DNA of 64,000 nucleotides, taken from positions 1,878,501-1,942,500 of the forward strand of contig JAILWY010000005.1 of assembly GCA_022113835.1 (NCBI GenBank). Reading direction: 5' to 3'. Source of the stretch: Atopsyche davidsoni (taxonomy: Eukaryota > Arthropoda > Insecta > Trichoptera > Hydrobiosidae). The position numbers and the translations under genes are program-made. Shown here piece after piece: positions 1 to 13,251 of the stretch. The number at the start of each line of letters is the position of its first letter. Position 1 is the stretch's first letter. Under the pieces are notes generated by a model. That model had not been told where the DNA came from and ran no database searches. It saw only the letters and a list, made by a program, of their open reading frames with translations.

Positions 1-1239
1 ACCTGTCATGCTTTACATAATAAACTAATAATTTTTTTTCTATGCGGCTACTTTTTCACTTATACAGGTTTGTAGTTAGGACATTTTTCTATTGAAAAAT
101 ATTACTCGAGGCTTTTGGTTTTCACCAACAATACATCCTCTATGTTATTTCAGTTTGGCGACCCCACTGCCCGTGGTAATAGGGCAGGAGAAGGGGCGGC
201 TGTTATTTCTTGGGGGATTCTTAGCGTCACATAATGAACATAGGGGAATACCCCGACGCAATAATAACAAAATATTTTCTATAAATATGGTGTTTGTGAA
301 GTCGAGGTGGGTTTATGGTGTCTAGTTGTTGTCACAGGTCCCCGGGTCCTTCTGTACTATTAATATACTGTTATGAAGTTATAAAAGTGATGCAACAAAA
401 CTTAACACTTTTTCAAATATCTTTTTAATATCAAAACAGACAGTGGGTTGCATGCAGATGAAAAAAAATTCCAAATGAAAACTGTTATTCTTCGTATATA
501 TTTTTAAAACTAAGTTAAGACATTCATAACACTGCATAGTTCGAATGGATAGTGGATCACAAGTTAATGACAAACATTTCAAAGTATACTCCTAGGAAAA
601 TGAAGTGATCCGACATTAACTATGTTTTGATATCTGCTAAAAGTTTTGAAAACATTGTTGCCTATAAAGGCATTGATGAAATATTTATATTAAACTAATG
701 TACAAATGGAAATTCCTACAGATTGCTGGCCGCAATGGCAAAGCATTCTGAATCAAAACTCTCGTCACATTCCTACCAAATTTGAGCATTTGTCTTCCTT
801 TTACTGAACCACCACTGAAACAAACAAACGCAATTGTTACTCGGACGTGTGGAAAATTATCAATGAATGAATTAATCTATTTACGGTACATGCCGAATAA
901 ATACCAAAAAAAACCTAGTTAGTACAATTATTTAATAAATAACGCAACCAGTAAGTCAATAAAATATTATTATTATGTGATTACATAACACACTCTCGAA
1001 AATAAATAATAAGTCTTAACAAGATAGTAATAAGATTAATAAGAATAAACTATCGATAGAAGATAAAATTGTAAGCTCCATGTATCTGAAAACTGAAAAC
1101 AAACTTTTGATTTTTGCGCCTTTGTAAGCATTTTCAAAACGGTGATGACCAATCGATTATTAAACTGTTATTTGCAAAAAATTACATTAAAATATTTTGA
1201 TTAAATATAATATTTATTTTATTGTATTAACGTGAGAGG
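1..1239. other. AT-rich gene-free stretch
   Basis: I see no gene, RNA gene or recognisable element here. The sequence is AT-rich with homopolymer runs. The frames at 92-325 (plus) and 379-582 (minus) show no domain, no plausible composition and no flanking gene signals. Confidence 0.6.
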
Positions 1240-1690
1240 GTACAACTGAACTCGCAAAGGTTCCGCGGTGCGGCCAATACTGAGACATTCTATTAATTAT
1301 AAATTATAATTTTCAATTCGGCGGCAATTTTCTTGCCAGAATGGTGAATTAATTGAAACCGGAAAATTTCTTCCTCGTCTGGAAATCTTTGACGACGCAC
1401 TGTGAATACAGAGGCACCAATTTAATTATTTCACGTAATTTTAATTGATTTTACTCTGAGCGTGTTTGCGTACGCAGAACCGCTTAGAGGCTGTTCGCAG
1501 ATGGCATTTAAATATTGCGCATGTACTCACTCTTGGCGTAATAAGGCGGTGACTTGATGCTCTTACAATCACTCTGCGGGAATTAATATTAATTTTCGCG
1601 AAAATATGTACGTGCAGTCCTAATTATGCAAACGCCACGCACGCCTAACCTGTTTACGGCGAATAATTATATAAAATCAATTTTCTTTAT
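1240..1690. promoter_or_regulatory. candidate non-coding regulatory island
   Basis: GC rises above the AT-rich surroundings and low-complexity runs are absent. The island holds many ATTA/TAAT homeodomain-type cores (for example around 1291-1310, 1346-1356, 1420-1450 and 1580-1595) and an octamer-like ATGCAAA at 1626-1632 preceded by ATT. Neither strand is open for a useful length, so it is not coding. This pattern resembles insect developmental enhancers, but the only evidence is composition and motif density; ATTA cores are expected often in such DNA. Confidence 0.28.
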
Positions 1691-2880
1691 AAAATCATGT
1701 ACGCACGTTTAATTGAAAATGATTATATCAATAAAAAAAAAAAATCAAAATTACGATGTTGTATATGCTTATCAAATTGTATTCAACTGAAGCTCAAATA
1801 TATTTGTATCAAAATTATTGTAAGAGTCTGTAGTGCTTAAAAAAATACGCATTTTACAGTAACACGCGTATATTTCTTTATTTTCTTGTTTAATAATAGA
1901 AGTACATAATGATTCAATCTTATATTAGCAAATATACTGATCGTGAATTTCTGTTATGTTTTCACATTTTTCATGTGTTTTTAAAACGTTGTAATTTTTT
2001 TCAGTAAAAATAACATTCAAGAGAATTTATACGTTGAAAATTTAAAGTAATTTATACTGTAACCTAAAATAATATTTTTTCAACCTTATTATTATCGAAA
2101 ACGTAAACATTTCCATGTCGATTGTGTAACCGAGTTTCTCGGACGCGCCTGGTGTGTTTTCACCGTGGTAATCTTCACCGTTTTGTACATATAACAACAG
2201 AGGAGCAGACAGGCGGTGTCTATTTCAAAAATTACCCAGAATCGTCCCGACAAACACATTTCACGAGAAACGTAAGACCATGAAAACAAACAATTACCCA
2301 GAGGCGGCCGAGACGCGAGCGACGAATTTGAAGACTTTTGATTAGCCTCTGGTACAAAGTACAAATCAACAAGGCGAGACAAATTTTCTTTCAAATGTTT
2401 AATGATTGCCGTCACTGGCATCGCGCCGCAGATACAGCACAGTGGTATGAATACAAAACATACATATTTTTCAAAAATATATGCAATAGAGTTGAAAGAT
2501 AGCCTTAATTAGGTTTTCATTAAACTTTATTTATGCGATGTTCATAAAAGTGTTAAAAATAATAAACTGTATCGCAAAATTCCCAATTTACAAAAATATA
2601 AGATTTACAATATCTGGCGCTAAGAAATCTGTTATATCTTATTATATTGTTATTATGATACAATCGATTCTTTACTTACCTTGCTTGAACTTGTATATAA
2701 AAAAAATCATTGAATTCCGGAACCGCCGCGTGTTTATTTTCCCTCTTTCAAGTCACACGACATAGTCTTGAAGCTCTCCTTTATCAATATTTAATTTTTT
2801 AAATTTAAATGCATACAATAGCCATTTGTAAGTTTGTTCTATTTTTTTTGATAAAATGATAATGATAAAAGTACCTTTGT
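1691..2880. other. gene-free stretch with one GC-richer patch
   Basis: Mostly AT-rich filler. The patch 2090-2440 is richer in GC and is open for 109 codons on the minus strand (2092-2421), but the translation shows no domain I recognise and its tail is an irregular mix of charged and Cys-rich segments. I treat it as a chance frame in a non-coding island. No other feature is seen. Confidence 0.5.
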
Positions 2881-3036
2881 ATTTTGTCTTCACTTTGAGT
2901 TTGTTAAAATTATTTGCATTACTAGTTTCGACCCAATACACTGAGTCATCATCAGATGCATAACAAATGTTCACTCAAATGAAACTCAATCATTATAATA
3001 ATGGATCTTCACGAATCAAACGCCTTGTCCCTCAAC
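2881..3036 (-). repeat. Penelope-like pLTR fragment, family A copy 1
   Basis: Read on the minus strand, this segment opens with a leader (starting TTGTTGAGGGACAAGGC, at about 3035-3018) that recurs at 15998 and 22329 on the plus strand. The leader continues through GTGAAGATCCATTATTA to a hammerhead ribozyme and ends near CAAACTCAAAGTGAAG, which is also found inverted at 16081-16100. The shared order leader-then-ribozyme with copy 2 defines the family. No reverse transcriptase is left here. Assignment to Penelope-like elements rests on the ribozyme type, since such elements are known to carry hammerheads in their terminal repeats; other hammerhead-bearing retroelements are possible. Confidence 0.6.
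2915..2960 (-). ncRNA. hammerhead ribozyme, type I, minimal dimeric form
   Basis: On the minus strand the elements come in canonical order: TGCAT (stem I 5' strand, 2956-2960), CTGATGA core (2949-2955), stem II GACTC/GGGTC (2943-2947 with 2930-2934, one T-G wobble) around an 8-nt loop, GAAA (2926-2929), then C-TAGT, A at 2920 as the cleavage-site base (H17), and ATGCA closing stem I (2915-2919). Stem III would be the palindrome ACTAGT (2921-2926), too short to fold on itself, so the molecule would pair with a second copy, as reported for small hammerheads in Penelope-like elements. All core bases are intact, so self-cleavage of a minus-strand transcript is plausible. Stem I is only 5 bp. Confidence 0.75.
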
Positions 3037-3049
3037 AAGATAATAATTT

Positions 3050-3480
3050 TATGAAAAAAAATGATGTCCGGCTTTGGACGAACTTCCCCCACTGTGCGCT
3101 TCTCACTTCCCGCCAGAGGACCGCGCGTCATCTCGCGAGGCTGGCAACGGCGCAAAAAGCAAAGAGGGAGACACACACCTCTGAAGTCGGCCCTCTCGTT
3201 CGCACCCTCATAAATAATTCATGAATCCTCGGAGGAAGTACGTGCTTGTATCTACAAAGATGTTGCGACGCCGAGAAAATGTTTAAGAGCGGGCGGAAAG
3301 GAAGCTCGCGGGGCCAGGGCATAATTCCATTGCAGCTTTCGGAGGGCGCAACATCCGGAGGAGACTGAGCCGGTCGGTGATTGTAGGAAGCTGATTGTTT
3401 TCCCTCAGTGGCGTTGGACAAACACTTGAGAGGCCCTCCGTCATCCCTCTGTTTTATGCCTCCCGTATGGGATGCTTTAT
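3050..3480. other. GC-rich island, no gene recognised
   Basis: This patch is strikingly GC- and CpG-rich for the window. Short frames are open on both strands (2967-3224 plus, 3128-3421 minus) and overlap, which is typical of a stop-poor GC island rather than of coding. No domain is seen in either translation. It could be a conserved non-coding element or an unrecognised exon. Confidence 0.3.
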
Positions 3481-5681
3481 TGGGGCATACACAGTTATAT
3501 TACTCTTTTTTGCGACGTATTCGAATCGGCGGATCAAAAGGAGCGCTCTGTAGTTTGTGAAGATGCCGAAAAGTTTATGTCGCAATTGAAGAGTGCGCTT
3601 AGAGCTTTTTATATTGCAGCGTGCGCGCTATTCTGATTGCGGGGATAGTTTTTACTTTTATAGGGGAAATTTATAATTCGATGCGTTCACTTTTGGTACA
3701 TACATGATTATTCACTCAGTTGAAAAGCGAAGAAATTTCAATTTCAATATAATTTTTTTTTATTATATTTAAATTGGTTTTCGATTGTAAAAAAAGAAAA
3801 AACCTTTGTATAAACCTTACTTGACATAGACGCATGATAGATTTAATTCAAATCCCTCAAGATGGTCCCAGCATGGGGGCCGAAGCGTCGGAGGACTAAG
3901 AACACTTGTATGAGCTGCTATATTTTCATTTAAATTGAAATAGTTGTATCAATTGTTTTGCAACTATTTTTTTATTGCAACGTATATATCTATAATACGA
4001 TTATCACTGTTTATTTACCAAACTAACTTTTTAAAAGAAGATTTAAAACTAACAAAATTCTGCGCCCATTCACTAGTTTACATTCTACAATACTTACAAC
4101 GACAAATTACCGGCATTTCTAAGTAAATTTGCTTCATTTTCTACTGATGACACAAATTTAAAATATGTTAATCAGGATTCCGTTGACGTAGATCTTCAAG
4201 ACGCCTTACCTAATTATCAAATGGACATCTAGCTCTTAGCCCACTTGCTAGCGAGGGGCTGTAAAATTAGCATAAGAAAATAATTCAGGGGATGGCGTAA
4301 GACCACCCCTTGGTAATATGCAGTTAGAATTCTTTAATTGAAGTGTCGCCAGAACTTTGGATTGTAAATTCGCCCTTAGAGTTGGAAGAGGGATGGCTCT
4401 ACGTTGATACTGCAATTCGTTTTGGCAGGGATGTTATATGTAAAGGAGGGAAGTTTTCCTCCTGTAAAATGTTTAATGCTTGAAATAACTGAAATTATAC
4501 ATTTAAATAGAAATAAATAAAAAAACCTTTGTTTAAATACAATTTGGATATTTTACGTATTTAGTTGTCTTTGTGTTTTTCACGCAATAAATAGTGATTT
4601 TTTTTTCATTTAATAATTTATTATTTTTTGCATAGGGGAATAAATATGCAATTTTAATTTTTAAGAGAGACTACGTCTCGTCTTAAAAATACTCTTATCT
4701 TATATGCATCAATGAATAAAAGTACTCGATTTTTAATATAATATTTAATGAAATATCAGAATATATAACATATCTTGCTTTTTATTCCTTAGGTCATATT
4801 TATTATAAATACTATATACAATATAATTGTTTACAACAAATAATCAATGGTCTCAATTTCTTAACCATAAAGTTATTTAAAAAAACTTTTCAAATTTAAT
4901 GTATCGTAAATTAAGCTTCTTGTGGTTACAAAAATATTTTATAAAATGTATGCACCATAAATAAATATTTTTATTTATTTATTTTTTATCGAGCAATACG
5001 AAACATAACAAACCAGCTCTCTCTTCTGTTGTATTGTTGCAGGCACGTGACTTTTATTGTAGAATTATGTTAACAGCCTTAAAAAGCTGTAGTCGTCGCC
5101 GAAGCTTTTGTTCAAAATTAACCAAAACATGGTTATGAAAAGATAATACCAGAAACTCCGTCATAACAACGTCTGAAGAGTGCCTTCAATAGCACAGCCT
5201 GCTGGAGCTTCTTCCCTAATTCATACCTGCCAAATTACATTTGAAACGGCAGGCTTTATTGCCTCCCCTACGATAAGTGAGGGAAAAACCACCCTCCAAA
5301 ATTTTCCAGATGGAATTGATAAAGGCGTCTTATGCAGGGTAAAGAATATTTTTAAAGAAATTTTAAAAATGAAGTACTGTTTTAAGAAACACTCTTTGTC
5401 CCCGATTCGCTGGGGTGCGGTGTGTTCTGATATGCGTTTCTTTCAGAGGCTGCTCTTTTTATATTTGAATAATGATGTTGTTTTGGGAATATTTTTTGCA
5501 AGGGTGCTACTGCATTGCTCATAAATACTGCATTTTTATATTTATGCCTTCTCTAACCGGAGAAAGTAAATTATGGCTAATACAAAAAATATATACAAAG
5601 AACTGATTTACATCTTCCTACTTCAATATTTTACTTCAGTAAAAATTTTAGAGCATTGCCAGATAATTTTACTATATATAG

Positions 5682-5686
<5 letters not shown>
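3481..5686. other. AT-rich gene-free stretch
   Basis: No gene or element recognised. Long A/T runs and short tandem ATTT-type tracts (for example 4960-4990) dominate. A frame at 5180-5524 (114 codons, plus) has no recognisable motif. Confidence 0.5.

Positions 5687-5713
<27 letters not shown>
5687..5713. repeat. (TG)n microsatellite
   Basis: An uninterrupted TG dinucleotide tract of about 13.5 units, preceded by a short AT-rich alternating stretch (ATATAGATATA). Confidence 0.97.
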
Positions 5714-8700
5714 AATTATTCTCACTCAAATATGACGTTGATGACTTGAAAAAATTCTTGTTTCTTTTTGTACCGTTAGACAAGGTTAAGTAAACTATAT
5801 AATGAAATAAAACTGGATGAATATTAATACGTTTATATTCATTCTACACTAGTTCTTTCTTTTAAACGAAATTTTAAATTAAAGGCAAAACCTACAGGGT
5901 TTTTAATCGCTCTCGTATCATTAGTACGATTCTTGTACCTCATTAGGCAAAGAATAAATTTAAATCTAATAAATACGCGATGTGAATGCAGCGAGTGGAG
6001 CACCTGGCAACACGCTGAGGTCAAACCTACGGAAGGTGTACCAGAAGACTCTCGGAGCCCCAGTTGTTTAGCATACGTATCGGCTATTTACCGGCAAATT
6101 ACCCCGAACGGGGAGGGGGGACGGTAATGCACCCTGAAAAACCTTTGACAGTTTTCAGGCTGCCTTATCGACAGTGGTGTCCCAACGAGGGGAGGTTTCT
6201 AACTAGGGCACTTGCTATCGCTAAGTGGCTTCCCCATATATTTAATTAATTTGACAACAAATCGATGATTGAGGTAAGTAACAAAATATTGATTCTCCAT
6301 TTTTTATTATAAAGAAATATTTATTTTTAGGTCGGTCTGAGAATACACCTAAACCATAAAATTGATAACGGATTAACAAATAAATAATTTACTAGTGTAT
6401 TCAAAACATTTAATATTTAGAGACACATTTCAGTGGTAACTGATCTTGTCGGCACAGGAACTGCCTTTCGGCTACAGGACTCCAAAATATAATCTGAACG
6501 TAGCATTTTCGTCAAACAATGTAAATGATATATAATTAAATACAGGTATAAGATATCTCAAATAATTTCAAATAAACAATTACGAGTACTTTTATGTAGA
6601 GATAATTCCTTAACGTTTTATTTGTAATTGTGAATTACAAGACTGATTCCAAAAATGTTGACATAAGCCAATACCTGGCATCAATAAATATTGTCTATAT
6701 TGAAATCCATTTGTTTGTATCGTATTATTTTTTTATCTTTCTATATTTAACAATATTCAATTTCAATAAAAAAAATAACTTTATAGCTTTGTGGAATACA
6801 TTTGATGGATGAGATCACACTTATTCATTTGGCACTCTCCAGAAGCCATAAAATATGTGCATATGAAGGTAAATATATATTCTTCAGTCCTGCTTAGTAA
6901 AAGTGCTTCCTATTCTCACGCTAAAGCCTCTTCTAGGAAGGCTTTCATAGCAAGGCACTAGTTGCGAGCTTTCAGATCTTTGCAGATTAGGAAAGAAACT
7001 TCATAGTTTCTGAAGGTTTTTTTGATATTTTGAATATTCCATTGGCAAAAAGTAAGCACCAAAAAAAATTTAATAAAGTTTCAAGATTTTTTTTTATTTT
7101 TCATTGGGTAAATTTACAATAGTTCTTATGGTTAAGTGTTATTTAATATGTACATATTTTAGTTCTTTCTTAAATAAATAGGTAAAAATGTACTTATATA
7201 TACATTTGTTCCAGTGACCTACATCACTAGTCACGAGAAAATATATTTTCTTGTCGTGGATTTCTTATGAATAATTATGTTATTTTTAAAATATGATTAT
7301 ATAAAACAATTCACATTATAATATATTTTGTATTTCACTGCTTTTGCAAAAGGAAACTTTCTAGTGAAAAAGTATAAAGTCAACTCATTTTTGTTTAATA
7401 AGGATAATAAGGACATTAAATAAAATTATACAGTTTTAAGCATTGTTGAGAAAATTAATCAGAAAAGAAGAGTTTATGATGTTATCAGTAAAATCGTAAA
7501 TTCTAAATTATCTCTATAAGGCAAATATTTTCTCATTCTCCAATTGCCTGACTAACCGTTTGGTTTTTTTTTTTCAAATGACCATTATAATGAAACTCTT
7601 TAATTTTTTTTTTTTAATAAAACACAAGAATAACTATTTTTTAATGAGTATAAAAAGTAATGAGTAAGTGAATCTATTTTTCGGTGTCATTTCATATTTT
7701 TACTTTAAAACTTATTTTTGTTACGGCTTGACCAATAATAGGTTTAAATTCTGTTGTATTATTATTATTTAAATATACATTGGTACAAGTATTCAAAAAT
7801 TTAAAAACAAGTTTTGTGATGACCTCCTTACCTTGAAAGTGTTCAGTACGTTATACACGGGACATAAATTTTGAAGGTCACATAAATAGCTTATCTTATC
7901 TTTGACGTTAAATTTCTAATAAAATCTAAAGTACATAATTCATCAATAAAACCTTAATGACCCAACCGTTTCTCAGCGTTACGATATTTTTATCAAGCGA
8001 TAAAAACACGAATTCCACAAACCACAAATACACGTTTTAAGCAAAAAAAAACCATGTCCAGCGGAAAAACATTTTTGTTATAACATTCAATATATTGTTC
8101 TGGAGTAATTGAACGTTTTATTTCCTTCCGCACTTATTTATTGTATTGCGTACGAAAACCTTTACTTTTTCCCCGAACAATAAAAGCTTATATGGACATC
8201 CAATCGTCCGAATAACATATCAGTTCGTCCTTAATACGTCCGCGATACAAATAACTCTGCGAAAACAAATAACTTCGGTTAATATGACTTATTCGCTGGT
8301 AGGGATAAATAAAAATGTGATTGTTACTGCTAAATCATACGGAAAAGGCCCACATATTCAAATAGGAGTTCTACTTGTTTCACATAATTTTATTACGCAG
8401 TAGAGGCAGAAAGTCGCAGAAAAAAATAAAACAAAATTGTGTACCGAATTTAAACTTACTTCATGCAGAACTTGCCAAGGATTCTCTCGGAAAAAATCTC
8501 AGAAGGGATGGGAAAAAAATGGGGCGGTTGTTTTGGCGCGAGCGCAATTTGGCGCCAAATCCTATAACAATATATAAATTTAAAACTATTTTTACTGACA
8601 CAACAATGTTTTCATTTGAAAATTAATACATTTTTCATGTTCCGTAGCAGAATTTCAATTTGCTTTTAGTATGACGTTTATACCGTATGCTAAATTAAGA

Positions 8701-9149
8701 TATACCAAAAACTCATATATCTGGATCAAATTCATATTTATTTGAGGCTTAGCCCTTGAAACATCATCTTCAATAAAAATAAGTACAATTTATTTTAAAA
8801 CCTTACCGTGTTTAGTCACATGAAAAAAACTATTTTCAGTGTGTAATAATCTTAAGAAATAAAGCATCAAAATAGATTCACAGCTAGATAAAAAGCTTTA
8901 AAATTTACGTCATAAAGTTGACTTAGAGCCTTACAGTTTCATGTTTCCTCTTTTAAGAATTGAATTCATTTTGTAATGATCTATTTTATGTAAATAACCA
9001 ATGATGTCATTTAGTTTTAAAAGAATATTATCTTAGTCATAGGATTTAGTTTTACTTAGTAAAAAATTTTTTTTTCATCAAACTCAATTTATTTACAGCT
9101 TAATTAGAACAGTAGATTTTTAATAAGATATTTACACAATTTTCAGTTC
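5714..9149. other. AT-rich gene-free stretch
   Basis: No gene recognised. A GC-richer patch at about 5990-6240 has overlapping short frames (5933-6127 and 6064-6249) without domains. Around 7230-7260 there is a short AT-centred imperfect palindrome (CACGAGAAAATATATTTTC). The remainder is low-complexity AT DNA. Confidence 0.5.
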
Positions 9150-9540
9150 AATGTGTTTAGGGCGCCGAAAATCATACAAGGCAAATCATAGCAGCCTCGC
9201 CACAATGACGGCGCCCATGCCGCTGAGCCGAATCATCCAAGAACAAACTCCAGGACTTCGTTGTTTTTCTTGTAAGCTCCGCAATAATAACAGCGTAAAT
9301 AATAACCTTTTCCCGGTGATTTGATCCGAATAGGGCGCATTATATGGAATTCGCTTTTTGCTCGTATGTAAAAAGGGATCGTTCTCTCTACTGAACAACA
9401 AAATACACAAATTTGCGCGGAATACCGCATTACGTGGCGATCTCGCAAATATTTGCATCTCGTTTGTTATTACGACAAAAAGAGTGAGATGAGATGTTGG
9501 TGTTTATCTTTCTGCCGAGTATTTCGAGGTTTGCTCGCTT
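9150..9540. promoter_or_regulatory. candidate non-coding regulatory island with octamer site
   Basis: A GC-richer, non-repetitive block between AT-rich flanks. It contains the palindrome GCAAATATTTGC, overlapping a perfect POU-type octamer in reverse (ATTTGCAT, 9451-9458). Two overlapping minus-strand frames (9186-9458 and 9233-9448) lack domains and read as chance frames. Regulatory function is inferred only from composition and the octamer. Confidence 0.25.
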
Positions 9541-12500
9541 GTGATATGAAATCTGGTAAAATGAATTGAGCAAATAAACGTTAAAGGAATCTCTAAGATA
9601 AGCAATTTGATCAAAGAAGATGTAATAACATGCCTTACGTTTGTTTTAACATGGCAAGAAAATATTTATTCTTGTTATTTCCTAAATATATTATTTCTTG
9701 ATTAGTATTTGGTCTGAGATAAATACAAAAAAAATACCGCCTTTATAATTGTACTTATTTCAAAAAACATTTTACATCCTTGAAAATATTTATTTGAATT
9801 TCTCATAAAGTTCAAACAGTCTTTGACAGAAGGTAATAAAGAAGTCAATACTACTAATGACTATTGGCTATTAAAGTCAGGGCTTATATTTTACTTTTGG
9901 AAGCACTTTGGTAATATTAAAGGGACACGAATTTTCAATATTATTGTTTATTTATTTATTTACATATTTCAAAGAAACTGGATCCTCCATCAATATAATA
10001 TTGTATCGATGGGCAGCATGACATTAATAATTATCAAAAATATTTTCACGGTATTCCTTTATGCGCTCTGTTTTGAAAACGTTAAATAAATAAATTTTTA
10101 ATCATAAAATTTTTCAGGGTGTTTAAATGTAAATTAATAATTAAGCGCAATGACCACCAGTGGCGTACCCTCATATTGAAGATTAAGGGCGACGCGCGTT
10201 CTTGGGCCGCTGACCGCCGCCTCTGTTTGCCCGACCGAGGTAATATGGCCAAATACACCAACCCCCTGCTACTTTATTTATGTAAATGTGAGAAGCCTTT
10301 TTACTGAGATAAAAAATTAATTTAAGTTATTAAAATATTTTTTATTTATAAACCTAACCTTATAAATATTCATTTCAATAATTTTGTATAACTTTTAATG
10401 ACAATTTTGTACTTGACTTAATTCACCCATTATTTAAATATATCTATTTTTATATAAAAAATAAACCCAGTCTTGTTCAATTTTTTTGCAACAGCACTGT
10501 TGAATACAACACGAATCATTTTCCTAGTCGTTTTTTTACTTGTCTGGCATCCATTCATACATTTTGATAGCACTCCATGCTTGGTAGACTCTGGATTCAA
10601 ATAAATAAAATAAATACGTATGCTTTTATAACACCTTGTACCTTGCACCTTATGAAACGTTTTTTTTTCAAATATATATCAATGACTACTTTACTTGTTT
10701 GCTGAAAATATATATGTAAGTGTGCTTAAGGTGTGGGTTTTACCTCTAAAAAGTTTAATATTAGCCCCGTGGTTGAGGTTGCAATTTCATAAAATTAAAA
10801 TAATTATGAGAATTAAAAATAAACATTTGAATTCAGTTAACCAGCACCAGTGTCTGTAATCAGAAGTACCGACCCACAGTGAGCGAAAAGGTTGCAAAGC
10901 GGCTCGCGGTCGGGCTGTGAAAGTTTTTCCGCTTCCATGGGGGTGGATTGGGAAACCAACCCTGGTCGAGGGTCGGACAGTCTGAAACCACTCAAAGGGG
11001 CTGTTTGAACGACCCACCGTCACCCGAGCCTCGCCTTTTTAATTGTAAAGTATTAAAAGCTAGACACAAAGAGAACTTTAGCTTATTACTATTATCTTTG
11101 TTATTTATTTAGAATTATTTGGTTGGCAATTATCTTGTAAGCGTTTTGTTACTCTTATTAATTCATATTAGGCAATTTATAATAAATAAATGTTTTTGCA
11201 GCCTTTGGTAGTTATTATAAATTAAATTATTTTTTTGTGTATTGTATATTTATTACCATTGAAAATTATTTTAAAAAACATAAATACACATCCTAAGTGA
11301 TAAGCAAACTAGATAATTCAATTTTCATTATATTTATAATATTCACATATAAATTAAATTCTAAGTATAAATCTACATATATTTTACGCATTTTATTTGA
11401 AACATTCATTTATATACAAAATCGAAATTCCCAATTTAATTTAAAGAATGTACTTGTAGACTTGTATCAATGAAAACTCTAAGAATTTTATTTTTATCAA
11501 CTCGCTTATTCTGCCCCGAATCTTGTCACTTGATCTGCATCTCTTGATATTGTGTTTACTGTAAAAAATATATATTCACAAGAAAAGAAATAATTCATTG
11601 TTTTTCAATAACGGGTAAAGGATACCTTTAAAAAACAAAGTACGAGTCGCGTTTCAAATTAAATATCGAAATTCTTGTTAAGATAAAAAAAAACGAAAAA
11701 AAACACTTTCCGGAGATAATGCTGAAATAAATATCCAAATCAACTTCTTTGTGAGTCTCTCCTCGAAGGCTTGCAGAACTCCAGTCAGATTGAGTACTGC
11801 CTGACAGCTGATAGTGTATCTCCTCCTTCATTTACATTTCTCCGAGAGGGGAGCGCTTATTTGTAAGAGATGGAATATTTATATTTGCTTGCCATGTTAT
11901 CGCGCATTGTATCTATTGTGCTGCGAGACATTTGAGTTACATTGAGAGAGAAACAATGTTGGCAGATTCACAAAAAGAATTTACGTTTTTTTTTTTATTG
12001 TGTTTCCTTAAATTTATATTTATTTTTTGAGTGTTATTTAGAATTACGTTGTTTTCATTCGATGCGTCTTTTATCGAACAATAAATATATTTTTCAGGTC
12101 TAGTACTTTATTTCTAAGCGTCAGACTTCCAGCCCTTTTAGCCGTACATTGCTCTTGAAGATTACATGGTCTGATCAGTAAAACATACCAGGATACTAAA
12201 TAAGACTTTTGCTTTCTCAATTAATAAGAGTTCTTTCCGTGTTAGACGGGTGATGTAATTGTTTAATAATTATTTAATCTTTTTTTGTTATTATTTAACT
12301 GGTGAACTAAGAGCAGATTTTTTTTAATCTCATATTTTAACTATAAGAAATGTTTTATTTTTTAATAAATGTAAGTTCAACAAAAGAATAGCAAAATGCC
12401 GTACCACAATATGGATATGTGGTAAAAATATACAACACTCATAGTCTACGGGCAACGCACAGTGAGGCCTTTCGCTTATCCAAAAGGAAATTTATTTTTT

Positions 12501-12685
12501 AGAGACGTTATATTCAAATCAAAAACAATAATTGATAATAATCAAATAAATGATTTATTTGAAATTATAAAATAATAAAAATAGCTTGGCCCTTAAAAAG
12601 ATATGAAAACTGCAAAAACTGCATCAAATTAAAAATACATTGTATATTTATGCATCTAATTAAAAATACATATAAATTATTATTA
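9541..12685. other. gene-free stretch with two GC-richer patches
   Basis: Mostly AT-rich. Patches at 10130-10280 and 10845-11040 are GC-richer. The second is open on the minus strand (10787-11023), but no domain is recognised and the frame runs into a hydrophobic low-complexity tail. A degenerate tandem pair of about 33 bp lies at 12619-12680 (units starting TGCATCAAATTAAAAATACA and TGCATCTAATTAAAAATACA). Confidence 0.5.
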
Positions 12686-12752
12686 GTGACCGGTTTTGCC
12701 AACCATTCACGTTGCCATTATCAAACCGGATGAGAATCTATATAATAACAAG
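12686..12752 (+). repeat. Penelope-like repeat family B, copy 1 (fragment)
   Basis: Contains the family B hallmark GTGACCGGTTTTGCCAACC, then CACGTTGCCATTATCAAA, followed by GATGAGAATCTATATAATAA, which matches the downstream part of the 38395 copy (GAGTGAGATTTTATATAATAA). On the reverse strand this is the hairpin-plus-AAAACCGG arrangement of the family. It is diverged (GAAA of other copies is AAAA here) and truncated. Confidence 0.6.
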
Positions 12753-13194
12753 CTTCTTTTCCTGGGTTTATTTATTCATTCAAAATAAAACAACGAGAAT
12801 GTAAACGATAAAGCTGCCTATACAAGTCGCGATACAACTAAAAAACTGACCATAAAATAGCAACAAACAAAATATTTTTGGTCATTTTTTAGACAGAATA
12901 CCAATTTCCGTTAATTTGCCTTAAAGGTAACGGAAAAATTTATCTATGGTAATTTGCTGTTGCTTCGTGCGTAGTGTTCTTTCAAAATTCAATAGCTAAT
13001 GTGAAATAGTTATTTATTTAACCACAGTATATCCATCTCGTCGTAAGAGTTTGAAAAATAAAACGGAAATTAGAAATGGTAACAGTATGGATACAATTTA
13101 ATTAAAATATACAATTCAATTAAATCAATTTTTTTAAATATTTAATCTGTATAAAATAATGAAAATAAAAATAATTACATGAATTAAACAATAC

Positions 13195-13202
13195 AAAAAA
13201 AA
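13195..13202 (-). terminator. Pol III terminator of tRNA-His
   Basis: Eight consecutive A on the plus strand, read as T8 on the minus strand, start 4 nt after the tRNA 3' end. A run of four or more T is the standard Pol III stop, so the placement supports the tRNA as a complete transcription unit. Confidence 0.8.
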
Positions 13203-13205
13203 GTC

Positions 13206-13220
13206 TGCCGTAACCAGGAG

Positions 13221-13251
<31 letters not shown>

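Noticed and set aside
2092..2421. 109-codon minus-strand frame as a gene
   Set aside because: No domain, irregular composition, no upstream promoter or splice context; compatible with chance in a GC-richer patch.
4143..4160. CTGATGA at 4143-4149 as another hammerhead
   Set aside because: No paired stem II followed by GAAA is found downstream.
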